Shown here in pieces: positions 7,191 through 16,151 of a stretch of 50,823 bases of DNA. The position numbers and the translations under genes were made by a program. Source of the stretch: CADEFF01 sp964569315. GTDB taxonomy: Bacteria > Pseudomonadota > Alphaproteobacteria > Dongiales > Dongiaceae. Where the stretch lies: contig CAZMUZ010000014.1 of NCBI GenBank assembly GCA_964569315.1, forward strand, positions 1 through 50,823, in the 5' to 3' direction. A model generated the notes under the pieces. The model was given only the letters and a program-made list of their open reading frames with translations. It was not told the origin of the DNA and did not search any database. Every line of letters begins with the position of its first letter. The stretch's first letter is position 1.

Positions 7191-8696
7191 ATGGCGGTCG
7201 CGGCAGCGGAAGCGAAGGGCGAGACGGATTTTCTCGTCGGCAAGGCGGTATCCCGGTCGAAGGAAGACCCCAACATCCGCAGCGGCACGCAATTCGTGGA
7301 AAGTCTGCGCGACGGGCGGACGGTCATCGCCAATGGCCGCGAAATCCCGGACGTGACGGCGGAACCGTGGCTGCGGCGCGGCATCGATACGCTCGCCGGC
7401 TATTTCGACGCGCAGCGCGACCCCGCCACGCGCGACATCCTGACGACGATCGATCCCGAGAGCGGCGAGCGCATTTCGACCTGCTGGCTGGTGCCGAAGA
7501 CCATCGAGGATCTCCGGCGCTACGACCGGATGATCAAATACAGCACCTATCAGAGCTTCGGCGTGTTCGGCCGCCCCGTCGATTACGGCCCGGTCAAAGC
7601 GATCTCCTTCGTCGCCTGGAACCATCTGATCGAGAAGAAGGAGCCGGAGGCGATCGGCAAGATTCTGAACTTCCTCAAGGTCGGGCAGCGCAACAATCTC
7701 ACCAGCGCCGACATCATCATCGACGTGCAGGCCAACCGGAAACTGCCCATGCCGCAGCGCGCCGGGCGGCTCCGCGTCGTCGAGGAGCGGCGCGACGGCA
7801 TCGTCGTCTCGGGCGCCAAGGCCGGCAATTCGGTGCTGGCCCAGGGCAATATCGGCACCATTTCCATGCCGCCGCCGGACCCGACCATGCCGGAGGAATG
7901 CATGATCTGGGGCGCCGTGCCGGCGAACGCGCCCGGCATGCGGCTCATCCTTCGCGAGCCCTCCATCACCGGCCGCGAGACGAGCGAAGACCATCCGCTC
8001 GATTCCGGCGGCGAGGAGGCGGACGGGATCCTGCTGTTCGACCGCGTCTTCCTGCCCTGGGAATATGTCTTCAGCTATCGCAACCCGGCGATCCGCGACA
8101 TCTACACGACGCTGGGGCAATTCGCCTTCTGGAAGATCGCGAACCGGCTTTCCTACCGGGCCGAGATCTTCGTCGGCGCCGCGCAGATGATCGTGAGCGC
8201 GCTCGGCACCGACCATATTCCGGCGGTGCGCGCCCAGGTGGCCGAGGTGATCGCCTACGCCTCGGCCGTGCGCGGCCTGATGACGGCGGCGATCGAGAAA
8301 GGACAGCTAACCGAAAGCGGCGTGATGCTGCCGCACCACACCTTCGTCACGGCGGGCCGGCTGCACGCGATCCAGGAGCTGCCGCGGATCATGCAGATTC
8401 TCCGCGACCTGAGCGGGCAGGGGCTGATCGGGCGGGTGCCGCAATCGAGCTGGGACCGCAGCGACATCGGCCCGCTGCTCGACGAGTATCTGCCGGGCAA
8501 CAACATGAGCGCCCGCGACAAGAACCGCCTCTTCAATCTCGTCTGGGACATGACCTGCAGCCCGAACGCGATGCGGCTGGCGCTCTTCGAGAACATCAAC
8601 GCCACGCCGGCGCCGGCGCTGAAGGAGGAACTGTTCCGCTCGCACGACCGCAGCGAAGGCGTCGCGGCGATCCGGCGCCGGGCCGGTATCGACTAA
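7191..8696 (+). CDS. 4-hydroxyphenylacetate 3-monooxygenase (HpaB) family flavin monooxygenase
   Basis: 501 residues, typical for the HpaB/PvcC/TftD acyl-CoA-dehydrogenase-fold monooxygenases, which use reduced FAD supplied by a separate reductase to hydroxylate phenols. Family features include an N-terminal GTQFVESLRDGR segment, the His in VAWNHL, the central NIGTISMPPPDPTMPEE stretch, the FAD-binding strand DRVFLPWEYVFSYR, and the C-terminal region with RLFNLVWDMTCSPNAMRLALFE. GGAGAG sits about 8 bases before the ATG. No HpaC-type flavin reductase gene is in the window, so the partner must come from elsewhere. It is probably controlled by the divergent LysR gene. HpaB-family members act on varied phenols, so the substrate is open. 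Confidence 0.94.
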   Translation: MAVAAAEAKGETDFLVGKAVSRSKEDPNIRSGTQFVESLRDGRTVIANGREIPDVTAEPWLRRGIDTLAGYFDAQRDPATRDILTTIDPESGERISTCWLVPKTIEDLRRYDRMIKYSTYQSFGVFGRPVDYGPVKAISFVAWNHLIEKKEPEAIGKILNFLKVGQRNNLTSADIIIDVQANRKLPMPQRAGRLRVVEERRDGIVVSGAKAGNSVLAQGNIGTISMPPPDPTMPEECMIWGAVPANAPGMRLILREPSITGRETSEDHPLDSGGEEADGILLFDRVFLPWEYVFSYRNPAIRDIYTTLGQFAFWKIANRLSYRAEIFVGAAQMIVSALGTDHIPAVRAQVAEVIAYASAVRGLMTAAIEKGQLTESGVMLPHHTFVTAGRLHAIQELPRIMQILRDLSGQGLIGRVPQSSWDRSDIGPLLDEYLPGNNMSARDKNRLFNLVWDMTCSPNAMRLALFENINATPAPALKEELFRSHDRSEGVAAIRRRAGID

Positions 8697-8786
8697 GAAG
8701 GGAGCGGGGTCCTCCCGCGCCGGGGCATTGGCCTTCGCGGAAGGGCTTCGCTTTTGGGAGGGGCGGGATCGGCGATTTGTGGCTTT

Positions 8787-8810
8787 GTCGAAGCGCATTC
8801 AGGCTTCGAC
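8787..8810. repeat. Perfect 8-bp inverted repeat in the 8.7-9.0 kb intergenic stretch
   Basis: GTCGAAGC (8787-8794) and GCTTCGAC (8803-8810) flank GCATTCAG. Nearby are a second hairpin, CGACCTT-GGGA-AAGGTCG at 8879-8896, and the 12-bp palindrome CGAAGCGCTTCG at 8926-8937. The 295-base gap 8697-8991 lies between two converging genes. I see no gene in it; the hairpins may be terminators without clear T-tracts or a small structured RNA. Confidence 0.55.
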
Positions 8811-8991
8811 ATTGCGCCGATCCCCGCTCTGCGCCGAGGCCAGGTAACCGCGGCGGCGCCGACCGCTACCTCCAGGCTCGACCTTGGGAAAGGTCGTGCC
8901 GAAATCCGCGGCGTTTTCGATGGCGCGAAGCGCTTCGGCCATGGAGGCGCGGGCGAAGCCCCCCGGCATGGAACGGAATTGCAGGGGCGGG

Positions 8992-9366
8992 TCAGGCGGC
9001 TGCAGAAAGGGCGTCGCGCAGCGCTTCGAGCCGTACCGGTTTTTGCAGCACAGTCACCGGTCCGAGGCCACGCGCCTCGCCGAGTGTCTTCGCGATGCGG
9101 CTATAGAGCGGATTGGAGCCGCTCACCAGAATGACCCGGGTGCGGGCTTCCCGGTTGATGAGCCACTGGACGATCTCGGTGCCTTCGACGTTCGGCATGA
9201 CGATGTCGAGCACGAGGATATCGGGCTTCACCCGTTCGAACAGCGTCGAGAATTGCCGCGAATCCGTGAGGATCACGGACCGATAAGACAGTTGCTCCGC
9301 TGCATCCCGCACGAACTCGGCGAATTCTTCATTGTCATCGACAATGAGAACCGTTTTTTCGCTCAT
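8992..9366 (-). CDS. Single-domain response regulator
   Basis: About 124 residues consisting of a CheY-like receiver only. The acidic pair is in VLIVDDNEEF, the phospho-accepting Asp in DILVLDIVMPN, the Thr/Ser switch in VILVSGSN, and the conserved Lys in VLQKPV. It has no output domain, so it should act by protein contact or as a phosphate sink or relay. The start is chosen at 9366 (MSEKTVLIVDD); an upstream Met at 9390 would overlap the kinase stop. It begins 13 bases after the giant hybrid kinase and is almost certainly cotranscribed with it and its partner. Confidence 0.94.
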   Translation of the reverse strand: MSEKTVLIVDDNEEFAEFVRDAAEQLSYRSVILTDSRQFSTLFERVKPDILVLDIVMPNVEGTEIVQWLINREARTRVILVSGSNPLYSRIAKTLGEARGLGPVTVLQKPVRLEALRDALSAAA

Positions 9367-9379
9367 CGAATCGCTCTCA

Positions 9380-12300
9380 TCACTGTGCATTCAACGCCGC
9401 CTTGATGCCCCGCACAAGCTCTTCGTTCCGGAAAGGCTTGGACAGCAGGATGGCGCCGGCGGGAATATTGCCCGCCGCGCCGCCCGCATCCTCATATCCC
9501 GACATGAAGAGTATTCTGAGGCCGGGCGCCAACCGCTTTACTTCCTGGGCGAGCTGCGGGCCGGACATGCCGCCCTTCATCCGCACGTCGGTGAGAATCA
9601 GATCGTAATTGCTGCCGCCGCGCAACCGGTCGAGCGCCTCGGCGCCGGAAGCCGCGGCCTCCACTGCATAGCCCAGTGCGGCCAGGAGCTCGCGGGCAAC
9701 GGTCAGCATATCGGGGTCGTCGTCGACCAGCAGAATGCGGATCGCGTCGCCCGCAGCCTGCGGACCGGGGTCGGCGCCCACGCGCTGGACGAGCGCCGGC
9801 CGGTCCGTCGCGGGCAGGTAAAGCGTGACCGTCGTCCCGTTGCCGACCGTGCTGTCGATCGCAACCGCGCCGCCCGATTGATGGGCGAAACCATGCACCA
9901 TGCTGAGCCCGAGACCGGTGCCGCGCCCGAGATCCTTGGTGGTGAAGAAGGGCTCGAAGGCCCGTTCCATGACCTCCGGCGGCATGCCGGCACCGCTGTC
10001 CTCGATTCGGATCTGCAGGTAGGGACCTGGCGCCAGAGTCAGATGGGCGGCATCCGCCTCCTCCTGATGGTCGTAATTGACCGCGCGAACGAAGAGCGTC
10101 CCGCCATCGGGCATGGCGTCCTTCGCGTTGCCGACGAGGTTCATCAAGGCCGCTTCGAGCTTGCCCGGGTCGACCAGTGCCGGCCGGAGAGCGTCTCCGA
10201 GATCGAGCGCGACGTCGATCCCGTTGCCGACCGCACGCTTCAGCGCCGGCAACAACGACTGCAGATGCGCGCCCGCATCGAGGGCGATGGGCTGCAGCGT
10301 CTGGCGGCGCGCGAAGGCGAGCAGGCGGCGCGTGAGATCGGATCCGCGCTGCGCCGCATTGAAGGCGCGGGCGACAAGCTTCGTCAGGCGCTCGTCATTG
10401 GCGGTGCGTTCGGAAAGCAGGTCGAGATTGCCGACGATGATGGCGAGGAGATTGTTGAAGTCGTGCGCGATCCCGCCGGTGAACTGGCCGATACTCTCCA
10501 TCCGCTTCGCCTGCTGGAGCTGCTCCTCGAGCGCCTTGTACTCGGTGATGTCGAGCAGCGTGCCCACGAACCGGCGCGACCCCTCGACGGCGGGAATTTC
10601 GTTGGCCGAGAAGGCGACGGCGAGCCGTCGGCCGTCCCGGGTTGCCGCCTCGGTCTCGCGGCTCTTGCCGAGGCGCGGCGCGATTTCCACCAGGAAGTCG
10701 TTTACCGAGTAGCGCCGGTCGTGCCCGCCGAGCTCGGGGATCAGGAGGCCGAGTGGCCGGCCCATGAGCTCGGCTTCCCTATAGCCGAGCATGCGGATCG
10801 CCGCCGGGCTCGCGCTCAGGATCATGCCGGCGGCATCGAAGGTCACGATGCCTTCCAGGATGCCGTCCAGCACCGCGCGCAGATCGGCTCGGCTGCGGAG
10901 CAGGGCCGCTTCGGCCCTCTTGATGTCGGTGATGTCGATGCCGATGCCGCCGATAGCAGCGATGCGTCCCCGGTTGTCGCGGATCGGGAACTTGAGATGC
11001 CGCACCCACTCGTCGTTTTCGGCGCCCGGCACCTCGAACTCTTGCACCGACACCTCGCCGGAGAGCAGGACCTGGCGATCCGCATCGATTACGGAGCCGG
11101 CGATGTTCCAGACGTCGAAGTCGGTGACGTGACGGCCGACGATTTCCTGCGTTCCGTGGTTCCAGAACAGCTCCGCCTGGCGGTTGATGTCGAGATAGTG
11201 CCCTTCCGGTGTCTTGATGACGATGGAGAAGGGCGCATGGTCCTTGAAGGCTTCCCACCGCTCTTCCTTCTCCCTGAGCGCGATCTCGATCTTCATGCGC
11301 TCGGTGACGTTGATGCCGACCGCGCCGAGACCGAGCAGGGTGCCTTCGGGATCGCGGATCGGGAACTTCGTGTCCTGCGACCAGCGGTCGCCGCCGGGCC
11401 CGATCGTATGGATGAGCCGCGTGATGGGTTGTCCGGTCTCCAGGACCGCGCGGTCGTGATCGGCGTAGGGATGGCCCGCGCCCTCCGCCATGAGCTCGCC
11501 GATTCGCCGCCCCGGAAGGTTGCCGAGAGGGACGCCCACCAGGTTCGCGATGTGCTGGTTGGCCATGACGAAGCGGCCGTCGGCATCCTTGATCGCGATT
11601 TCGAACGGAGCGTTCTGGAGAAACGCCTGGAACTCCGCCTCGCTCTTCCGCCGCGCTTTCTCCTCCCGCTTGCGCTGCGAGATGTCGACGCCGATAGCGC
11701 CGATGCCGGTAATGGCGCCGGACTGGTCGCGGATCGGAAACTTGAGCTCGCTGACCCACTCGGCGCCGCCCGGCCGCATGGCCCGCATCTCGCAGGTCGT
11801 GGGTTCGCCCGTGTCGAAGACGATGCGGTCCATGGCCGCGAGGGTTTCCGAGACCGGACCGGAGAGGAAATCCTCCATGCGTCGACCGATCAGGTCTTCA
11901 GCCTTGGTGCCGAACGACTCGGCGAGATTCCTGTTGGCCACGACGTAGCGGCCGTCGCGATGCTTGAGGGCGATTTCGAACGGCGCGTTGTCGAGGAAGG
12001 CCTGCAGTCGCTCCTCGGACTCGCGGAGCGCCGTCTGGATGCGATGCTGCTCGGTGATGTCGGTCCCGATGCAGACGATGTATTTGATCTTGCCGTCGGC
12101 GTTCAGGAATGCGTCATTGCGCCAATCGACGAGCCTGATCTCGCCGTCGGCGCGCAGCCCGCGCGAGGCCTGGCTGTTCGGAAACCGGGCGGGATCGTTG
12201 CTCGACAGCATCGCATCGACCTCGTTGCGGTCCTCGGGAAGCACTATGCGCTCCCAGCCGCCTTCGAGGTTCATCTGCTCGAAGCTGAGCCCGGCGAATT

Positions 12301-14473
12301 CCTCGTACGCCTTGTTGCAGCGGACCATGCGGCCATTCGGCTCATGTACGGTGATGAAGACCGGCGCGCTGTCGATGACGACCCGGAGAAATTCATGCTG
12401 CTCGGCGAGCTGCAGCTCGATGCGGACGCGCTCGCTGATGTCGTTGCCGATGCAGACGACGTTCTTGATCCGGCCGTCGGGACCGCGCAGCGCTGCGTTT
12501 GTCCATTCGATGAAGCGTTCTTCCCCGTCATGGCGGATCCAGCGGTTGAGACGCACATTGGGGAAAGGCGTCGTCTCGAAGGTCGAGACGGCTTTCAGCA
12601 CGCCCGCCCGGTCCGCGTCGAGGACGGAGAGCAGCCAACCGTCGTCCTTGCTGAGCTCTGACAGCTTGCGACCGGAGAAGGCCTCGACGGCCCGGTTGCA
12701 GCGAACCATGCGGCCGCCCGCGTCGTGGACGGCGATGAGCGAACCGGCCGAATCGAGGATCAGGCTGAGGAACTCGTGCTGATCGCGGAGCTCGCGCTCG
12801 AGATGCGAAAGGTCGCTGACATCCGTCGCCACCAGACCGGTGCCGATGAGTTCGCCCCGCGAGTCCCGGATCGGGAAGCGGGTGCCGACAAAGTAGGAAC
12901 GCTCCCCATTGCGCTCGAACACGCTGGCATGCGGCTCGGGTCGGCCGGTCGCGAGTACCTTGCGCTCGTCCGCGGTGCCGGGTTCGACATAGTCCTTGTG
13001 GAACACGTCGGACGCCGTCTTGCCGACGAGCTCCGCATTGGTCATGTCGACGCGGTGCTCGAAGCCGCGGCTCACCAGGAGATAGCGACCGTCGAGATCC
13101 TTCAGCACCATATCGCTGTCGGCGTTCTCGAAGAAGGCGCGGAGCCGCGCCTCGCTTTCCTGCAGCGCCTCCGCGGCCCGCTTGCGGTCGTCGATGTCGA
13201 AGCCGATCGAGCCTATGCCGCTGAGCTTCCCGGCGGCGTCGAAGATCGGGAATCGGATCTGCTGCTCCCATTGCGCCCCCACGGGATGCAGGGTCCGGAC
13301 TTCCCCGGCGACCGGCTCGAGACTGGCCACGACCTTGTCGTCGTGGGTGCGATAGGCGGCAGCAGTCTCGGGGGCGAAGAAATCCTCCGCCCGCTTGCCG
13401 ACGAGCGCCTGGACGGGCTGGCCGACGATCGCGGCAAGCGCGTCGTTGGCGTAACGGTAGCGGCGATCGAGATCCTTCACGAGCATGTTGAAAGGCGCAT
13501 GCTTCAGGAAGCTCTGCAGCACCGCCTCGGTATCGCGGTGTGCCGCCTCCGCGGCGCGCATCGCGCTGATGTCCTGGAGCACGCCGATGAAGTGCTTGCC
13601 GACTGCCCCGGCGGCGCCGGGCAGCGGCGCCCCGCTCTCGCGCACCCATCGCTCGCTGCCGTCGGCATGCAGCAGCCGATATTCGAGCGAGTAGGGCGTG
13701 CCGGCATCGATCGCCGGCGGAACGATGCTCTCGTAGCGCGGCCGGTCGATGGGCGCGATGCAGTCGACCCCGCCGTCGATGCCGAGGCGATCGCGCCATT
13801 CCTCGATCGTGTTGCCGGTGATGTGCTCGATCCCGTCGGTGCAATCCACGACCATGTTCCGCACGGGATCCCAGATCCAGTGCGCGAGCCCGGCAAGCTC
13901 GGCCGCTTGCGCCAGCAGCGCCTGGCTCTTCTCGAGCGCGGCGCGCGTCTCCCAGGCCTCGGTGATGTCCTCGACCGCCATGATCACCTGGCTCCAGGCG
14001 TCGTCGCCCGGCGCGATCGAGGAACTGGTCCTGATCCGCATCGGGCGGCCGTCGAACCGGCTGTCCCAGGTCTCGCTGACGATGTGGCGATCGCCGCCGG
14101 CGAAGCTCCTGAGGATGTCGAGGAGAAGCCCCCGCATCTCGCCGGTCAGGAGACGTTCCTTGCTGCGGTCGTAGTCGTCGATGAGGGTTGCGCGGTCCGG
14201 TGCGCCGTACATCGCGACGCTGGTGTCGTTGGCATCGACGATCCGGATGCCGGCGACCAGCGCCGCCAGGCGTCCGTCGTCGGCTGCGGCATGGGCGACG
14301 GGGTCGGCGACGCCGGCGCGTTTCCATGCATCGAGCATGGTTTTGACGCCGGACCAGTCCTCTAGCCAGAGCGAGATGGGCGCGAAATCGAGCATGCGCC
14401 AGAGCGTCGCGACGTCTTCGATCGCGCCGGGCTTCGCTTGCTGAGCAGTCGGATGGTGCGAGCTGTTATGCAT
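9380..14473 (-). CDS. Giant multi-PAS hybrid histidine kinase
   Basis: About 1697 residues from Met at 14473; upstream in-frame Mets at 14575 and 14581 are possible. No transmembrane segment or signal peptide is visible, so it is probably cytosolic. I count about ten PAS domains. The first is a divergent unit at ~30-160. The second is at ~184-310. Eight tandem units then begin near residues 319, 444, 569, 694, 822, 948, 1073 and 1198. Most open with xAFLxNAPFxIxxK and end with a GIGxIGxDIxxRKR-like strand. HisKA H-box GGIAHDFNNLL lies near 1330. The HATPase has NLVGNAKDAMPDGG, EDSGAGMP and FTTKDLGRGTGLGLSMV. A C-terminal receiver starts near 1578 (ILLVDDDPDML, LTDVRM, LLSKPF). The PAS array likely integrates several redox, oxygen or small-ligand signals. 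The adjacent receiver at 8992 is the likely partner. Confidence 0.93.
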   Translation of the reverse strand: MHNSSHHPTAQQAKPGAIEDVATLWRMLDFAPISLWLEDWSGVKTMLDAWKRAGVADPVAHAAADDGRLAALVAGIRIVDANDTSVAMYGAPDRATLIDDYDRSKERLLTGEMRGLLLDILRSFAGGDRHIVSETWDSRFDGRPMRIRTSSSIAPGDDAWSQVIMAVEDITEAWETRAALEKSQALLAQAAELAGLAHWIWDPVRNMVVDCTDGIEHITGNTIEEWRDRLGIDGGVDCIAPIDRPRYESIVPPAIDAGTPYSLEYRLLHADGSERWVRESGAPLPGAAGAVGKHFIGVLQDISAMRAAEAAHRDTEAVLQSFLKHAPFNMLVKDLDRRYRYANDALAAIVGQPVQALVGKRAEDFFAPETAAAYRTHDDKVVASLEPVAGEVRTLHPVGAQWEQQIRFPIFDAAGKLSGIGSIGFDIDDRKRAAEALQESEARLRAFFENADSDMVLKDLDGRYLLVSRGFEHRVDMTNAELVGKTASDVFHKDYVEPGTADERKVLATGRPEPHASVFERNGERSYFVGTRFPIRDSRGELIGTGLVATDVSDLSHLERELRDQHEFLSLILDSAGSLIAVHDAGGRMVRCNRAVEAFSGRKLSELSKDDGWLLSVLDADRAGVLKAVSTFETTPFPNVRLNRWIRHDGEERFIEWTNAALRGPDGRIKNVVCIGNDISERVRIELQLAEQHEFLRVVIDSAPVFITVHEPNGRMVRCNKAYEEFAGLSFEQMNLEGGWERIVLPEDRNEVDAMLSSNDPARFPNSQASRGLRADGEIRLVDWRNDAFLNADGKIKYIVCIGTDITEQHRIQTALRESEERLQAFLDNAPFEIALKHRDGRYVVANRNLAESFGTKAEDLIGRRMEDFLSGPVSETLAAMDRIVFDTGEPTTCEMRAMRPGGAEWVSELKFPIRDQSGAITGIGAIGVDISQRKREEKARRKSEAEFQAFLQNAPFEIAIKDADGRFVMANQHIANLVGVPLGNLPGRRIGELMAEGAGHPYADHDRAVLETGQPITRLIHTIGPGGDRWSQDTKFPIRDPEGTLLGLGAVGINVTERMKIEIALREKEERWEAFKDHAPFSIVIKTPEGHYLDINRQAELFWNHGTQEIVGRHVTDFDVWNIAGSVIDADRQVLLSGEVSVQEFEVPGAENDEWVRHLKFPIRDNRGRIAAIGGIGIDITDIKRAEAALLRSRADLRAVLDGILEGIVTFDAAGMILSASPAAIRMLGYREAELMGRPLGLLIPELGGHDRRYSVNDFLVEIAPRLGKSRETEAATRDGRRLAVAFSANEIPAVEGSRRFVGTLLDITEYKALEEQLQQAKRMESIGQFTGGIAHDFNNLLAIIVGNLDLLSERTANDERLTKLVARAFNAAQRGSDLTRRLLAFARRQTLQPIALDAGAHLQSLLPALKRAVGNGIDVALDLGDALRPALVDPGKLEAALMNLVGNAKDAMPDGGTLFVRAVNYDHQEEADAAHLTLAPGPYLQIRIEDSGAGMPPEVMERAFEPFFTTKDLGRGTGLGLSMVHGFAHQSGGAVAIDSTVGNGTTVTLYLPATDRPALVQRVGADPGPQAAGDAIRILLVDDDPDMLTVARELLAALGYAVEAAASGAEALDRLRGGSNYDLILTDVRMKGGMSGPQLAQEVKRLAPGLRILFMSGYEDAGGAAGNIPAGAILLSKPFRNEELVRGIKAALNAQ

Positions 14474-14877
14474 GTCGATGACCAGTGAACGGCCCCTGCT
14501 CGGGGGTGCCGGATCTTCCGAGGGCGAGCGTCGCCGGACGCCGGAGGCAGCGGTCGCGCGCCCAGCATTGGGCATCGCCATGAAAAGATGGTTAAGCCAC
14601 TCATAACATTGGGGTGATTCGCCAGGGCACCGGGTTCGGGCCGGAACGGGCCGGCTTCCCGAGGCTGTGCAGACCCGAAGCGTCGGCGGGCCGGATTTGC
14701 GCGAACGCCGATGCGTCTCCCGAGGGACCCGCGGCGGCCTTTCCCGCACCTCGGAGGCTACGGCTTTTCGCCGAGCTATCCGGGCCGCCGACCGGATGCG
14801 CCCTGCGTCGCGAGCGGCGCTGGCAATGCGTTGCCGCATGGGGTCAACTGGGCGCCGCCAACAGTACGGGATCATCA
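14474..14877. other. 404-bp intergenic region between the giant kinase and the amidohydrolase
   Basis: Divergent promoters for both neighbours must lie here. An AT-richer segment around 14580-14612 (reading TTATGAGTGGCTTAACC on the minus strand) may belong to the kinase promoter or its N-terminal codons. The rest is GC-rich and contains a GGGCCGG direct repeat near 14638-14652. I see no gene, hairpin terminator or clear operator in it. Confidence 0.5.
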
Positions 14878-16113
14878 ATGAGCCTCCTTCTCCTGGAAAA
14901 TGCCGCGATCCTCGATGCGGCCTCGACCGAACGCCGCCCGGGAAGCGCCGTGCTGATCGAAGGCGCGACCATCCGCGAGGTCAGCGACCGGCCGATCAAA
15001 TCCGAAGGCGCCACGCGGATCGATCTCGGCGGCCGGACGCTGATGCCGGGCCTGATCGACGCCCATGTCCATGCGATCGCGGTGACCACCGACCTCGCGC
15101 AGCTCGCGCGGATCCCGCCTTACCTGGTCGCGGCCGAGGCCAAGGACATCCTGGAAGCGATGCTGATGCGCGGCTTCACCACGGTGCGCGACGCCGGCGG
15201 CGCCGATTGGGGGCTCGCCGAGGCGGTGCGGCGCGGACATTTCAAGGGGCCGCGGCTCTTCACCGCCGGGCTCGCCCTCGCCCAGACGGGAGGCCAGGGC
15301 GATTTCCGGCAGCGCGAGGAATTCGAGTTCGGCTGCCCCTGCTGCCGCGCGACCCGCTCGCTCGCCCGCGTCGTGGACGGCGTCGACGAGGTGCGCAAGG
15401 CGGTGCGCGAGGAGCTGCGCAAGGGTGCCGACCAGATCAAGGTGATGGCGGCGGGCGGGATGGTGAGCCGCGTGCCGATCCATCGCTGCCATTTCTCGAC
15501 TGCGGAACTCGAGGCGATGGTCGAGGAGGCGACCGCCGGCGACGCCTATGTCATGGCGCATGCCTACGAATCGACGGCGATCCGGCGCTGCGTCGAAGCC
15601 GGCTGCCGTTCGATCGAGCATGGCAACCTGATCGACGACGAGACGGCGGCCTTCATGGCCGAACGCGGCGCCTATATGGTGCCCACCATGACGGTCTATG
15701 AGGGCTATCACCGCCACGGCCGCGAGCTCGGCTTCTCCGGCAAGGTCATCGACCAGTTCGCGGAGCTCATCAAGGCCGCCGTCACCGGTCTCGACACGGT
15801 GCGCCGCGCGGGCGTGAAGATCGGCCATGGCAGCGACCTCGAGGGGATCCTCCATCCCTACCAGTCGCGCGAGCTTCGGCTGAAGGAGCAGGTCCTGACC
15901 CGGCACGAGGTGATCGTCGCCGCGACGGCCACCAATGCGGAGATGATGGGCCAGGCCGGCAAGCTCGGCATCGTGGCGCCGGGCGCCTTCGCCGACCTGT
16001 TGGCGGTGGAGGGCGATCCGCTGGAGGATCTGGCGCTGCTCGAAGAGCAGGGCCGCCATCTCGCGCTCATCATGCGGGATGGCGTGATCCACAAGAACCG
16101 TCTGCCGCGCTGA
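14878..16113 (+). CDS. Metal-dependent amidohydrolase (M38-like)
   Basis: 411 residues of the amidohydrolase superfamily. The first metal ligands HxH are in LIDAHVHAIAV (about residue 60), a Lys in QIKVMAAGG (about 188) may be the carbamylated bridge, His ligands appear in YVMAHAYES and SIEHGN, and the last Asp in GHGSDLEG. The small N-terminal beta sandwich (LLLENAAILD) and the C-terminal GIVAPGAFADLLAVEGDPLEDLALL complete the fold. The closest characterised relatives are imidazolonepropionase and the Zn-dependent Xaa-Pro/Xaa-Arg dipeptidases, all of which hydrolyse C-N bonds. A weak GGG precedes the ATG. The acyl-CoA synthetase begins 38 bases after its stop, so the two form an operon. Confidence 0.93.
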   Translation: MSLLLLENAAILDAASTERRPGSAVLIEGATIREVSDRPIKSEGATRIDLGGRTLMPGLIDAHVHAIAVTTDLAQLARIPPYLVAAEAKDILEAMLMRGFTTVRDAGGADWGLAEAVRRGHFKGPRLFTAGLALAQTGGQGDFRQREEFEFGCPCCRATRSLARVVDGVDEVRKAVREELRKGADQIKVMAAGGMVSRVPIHRCHFSTAELEAMVEEATAGDAYVMAHAYESTAIRRCVEAGCRSIEHGNLIDDETAAFMAERGAYMVPTMTVYEGYHRHGRELGFSGKVIDQFAELIKAAVTGLDTVRRAGVKIGHGSDLEGILHPYQSRELRLKEQVLTRHEVIVAATATNAEMMGQAGKLGIVAPGAFADLLAVEGDPLEDLALLEEQGRHLALIMRDGVIHKNRLPR

Positions 16114-16151
16114 GCGGCTCGTTGCGGTCCAGCGGGAGCGGTGCGTCAGCG

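Noticed and set aside
9332..12661. Very long open frame on the plus strand opposite the giant kinase
   Set aside because: It mirrors the kinase codons; its translation is Arg/Ala/Asp-rich without domains, while the minus strand gives clear PAS, kinase and receiver motifs.
12528..14327. Second minus-strand open frame overlapping the kinase
   Set aside because: Frame-shifted shadow, Arg-rich and without recognisable motifs.
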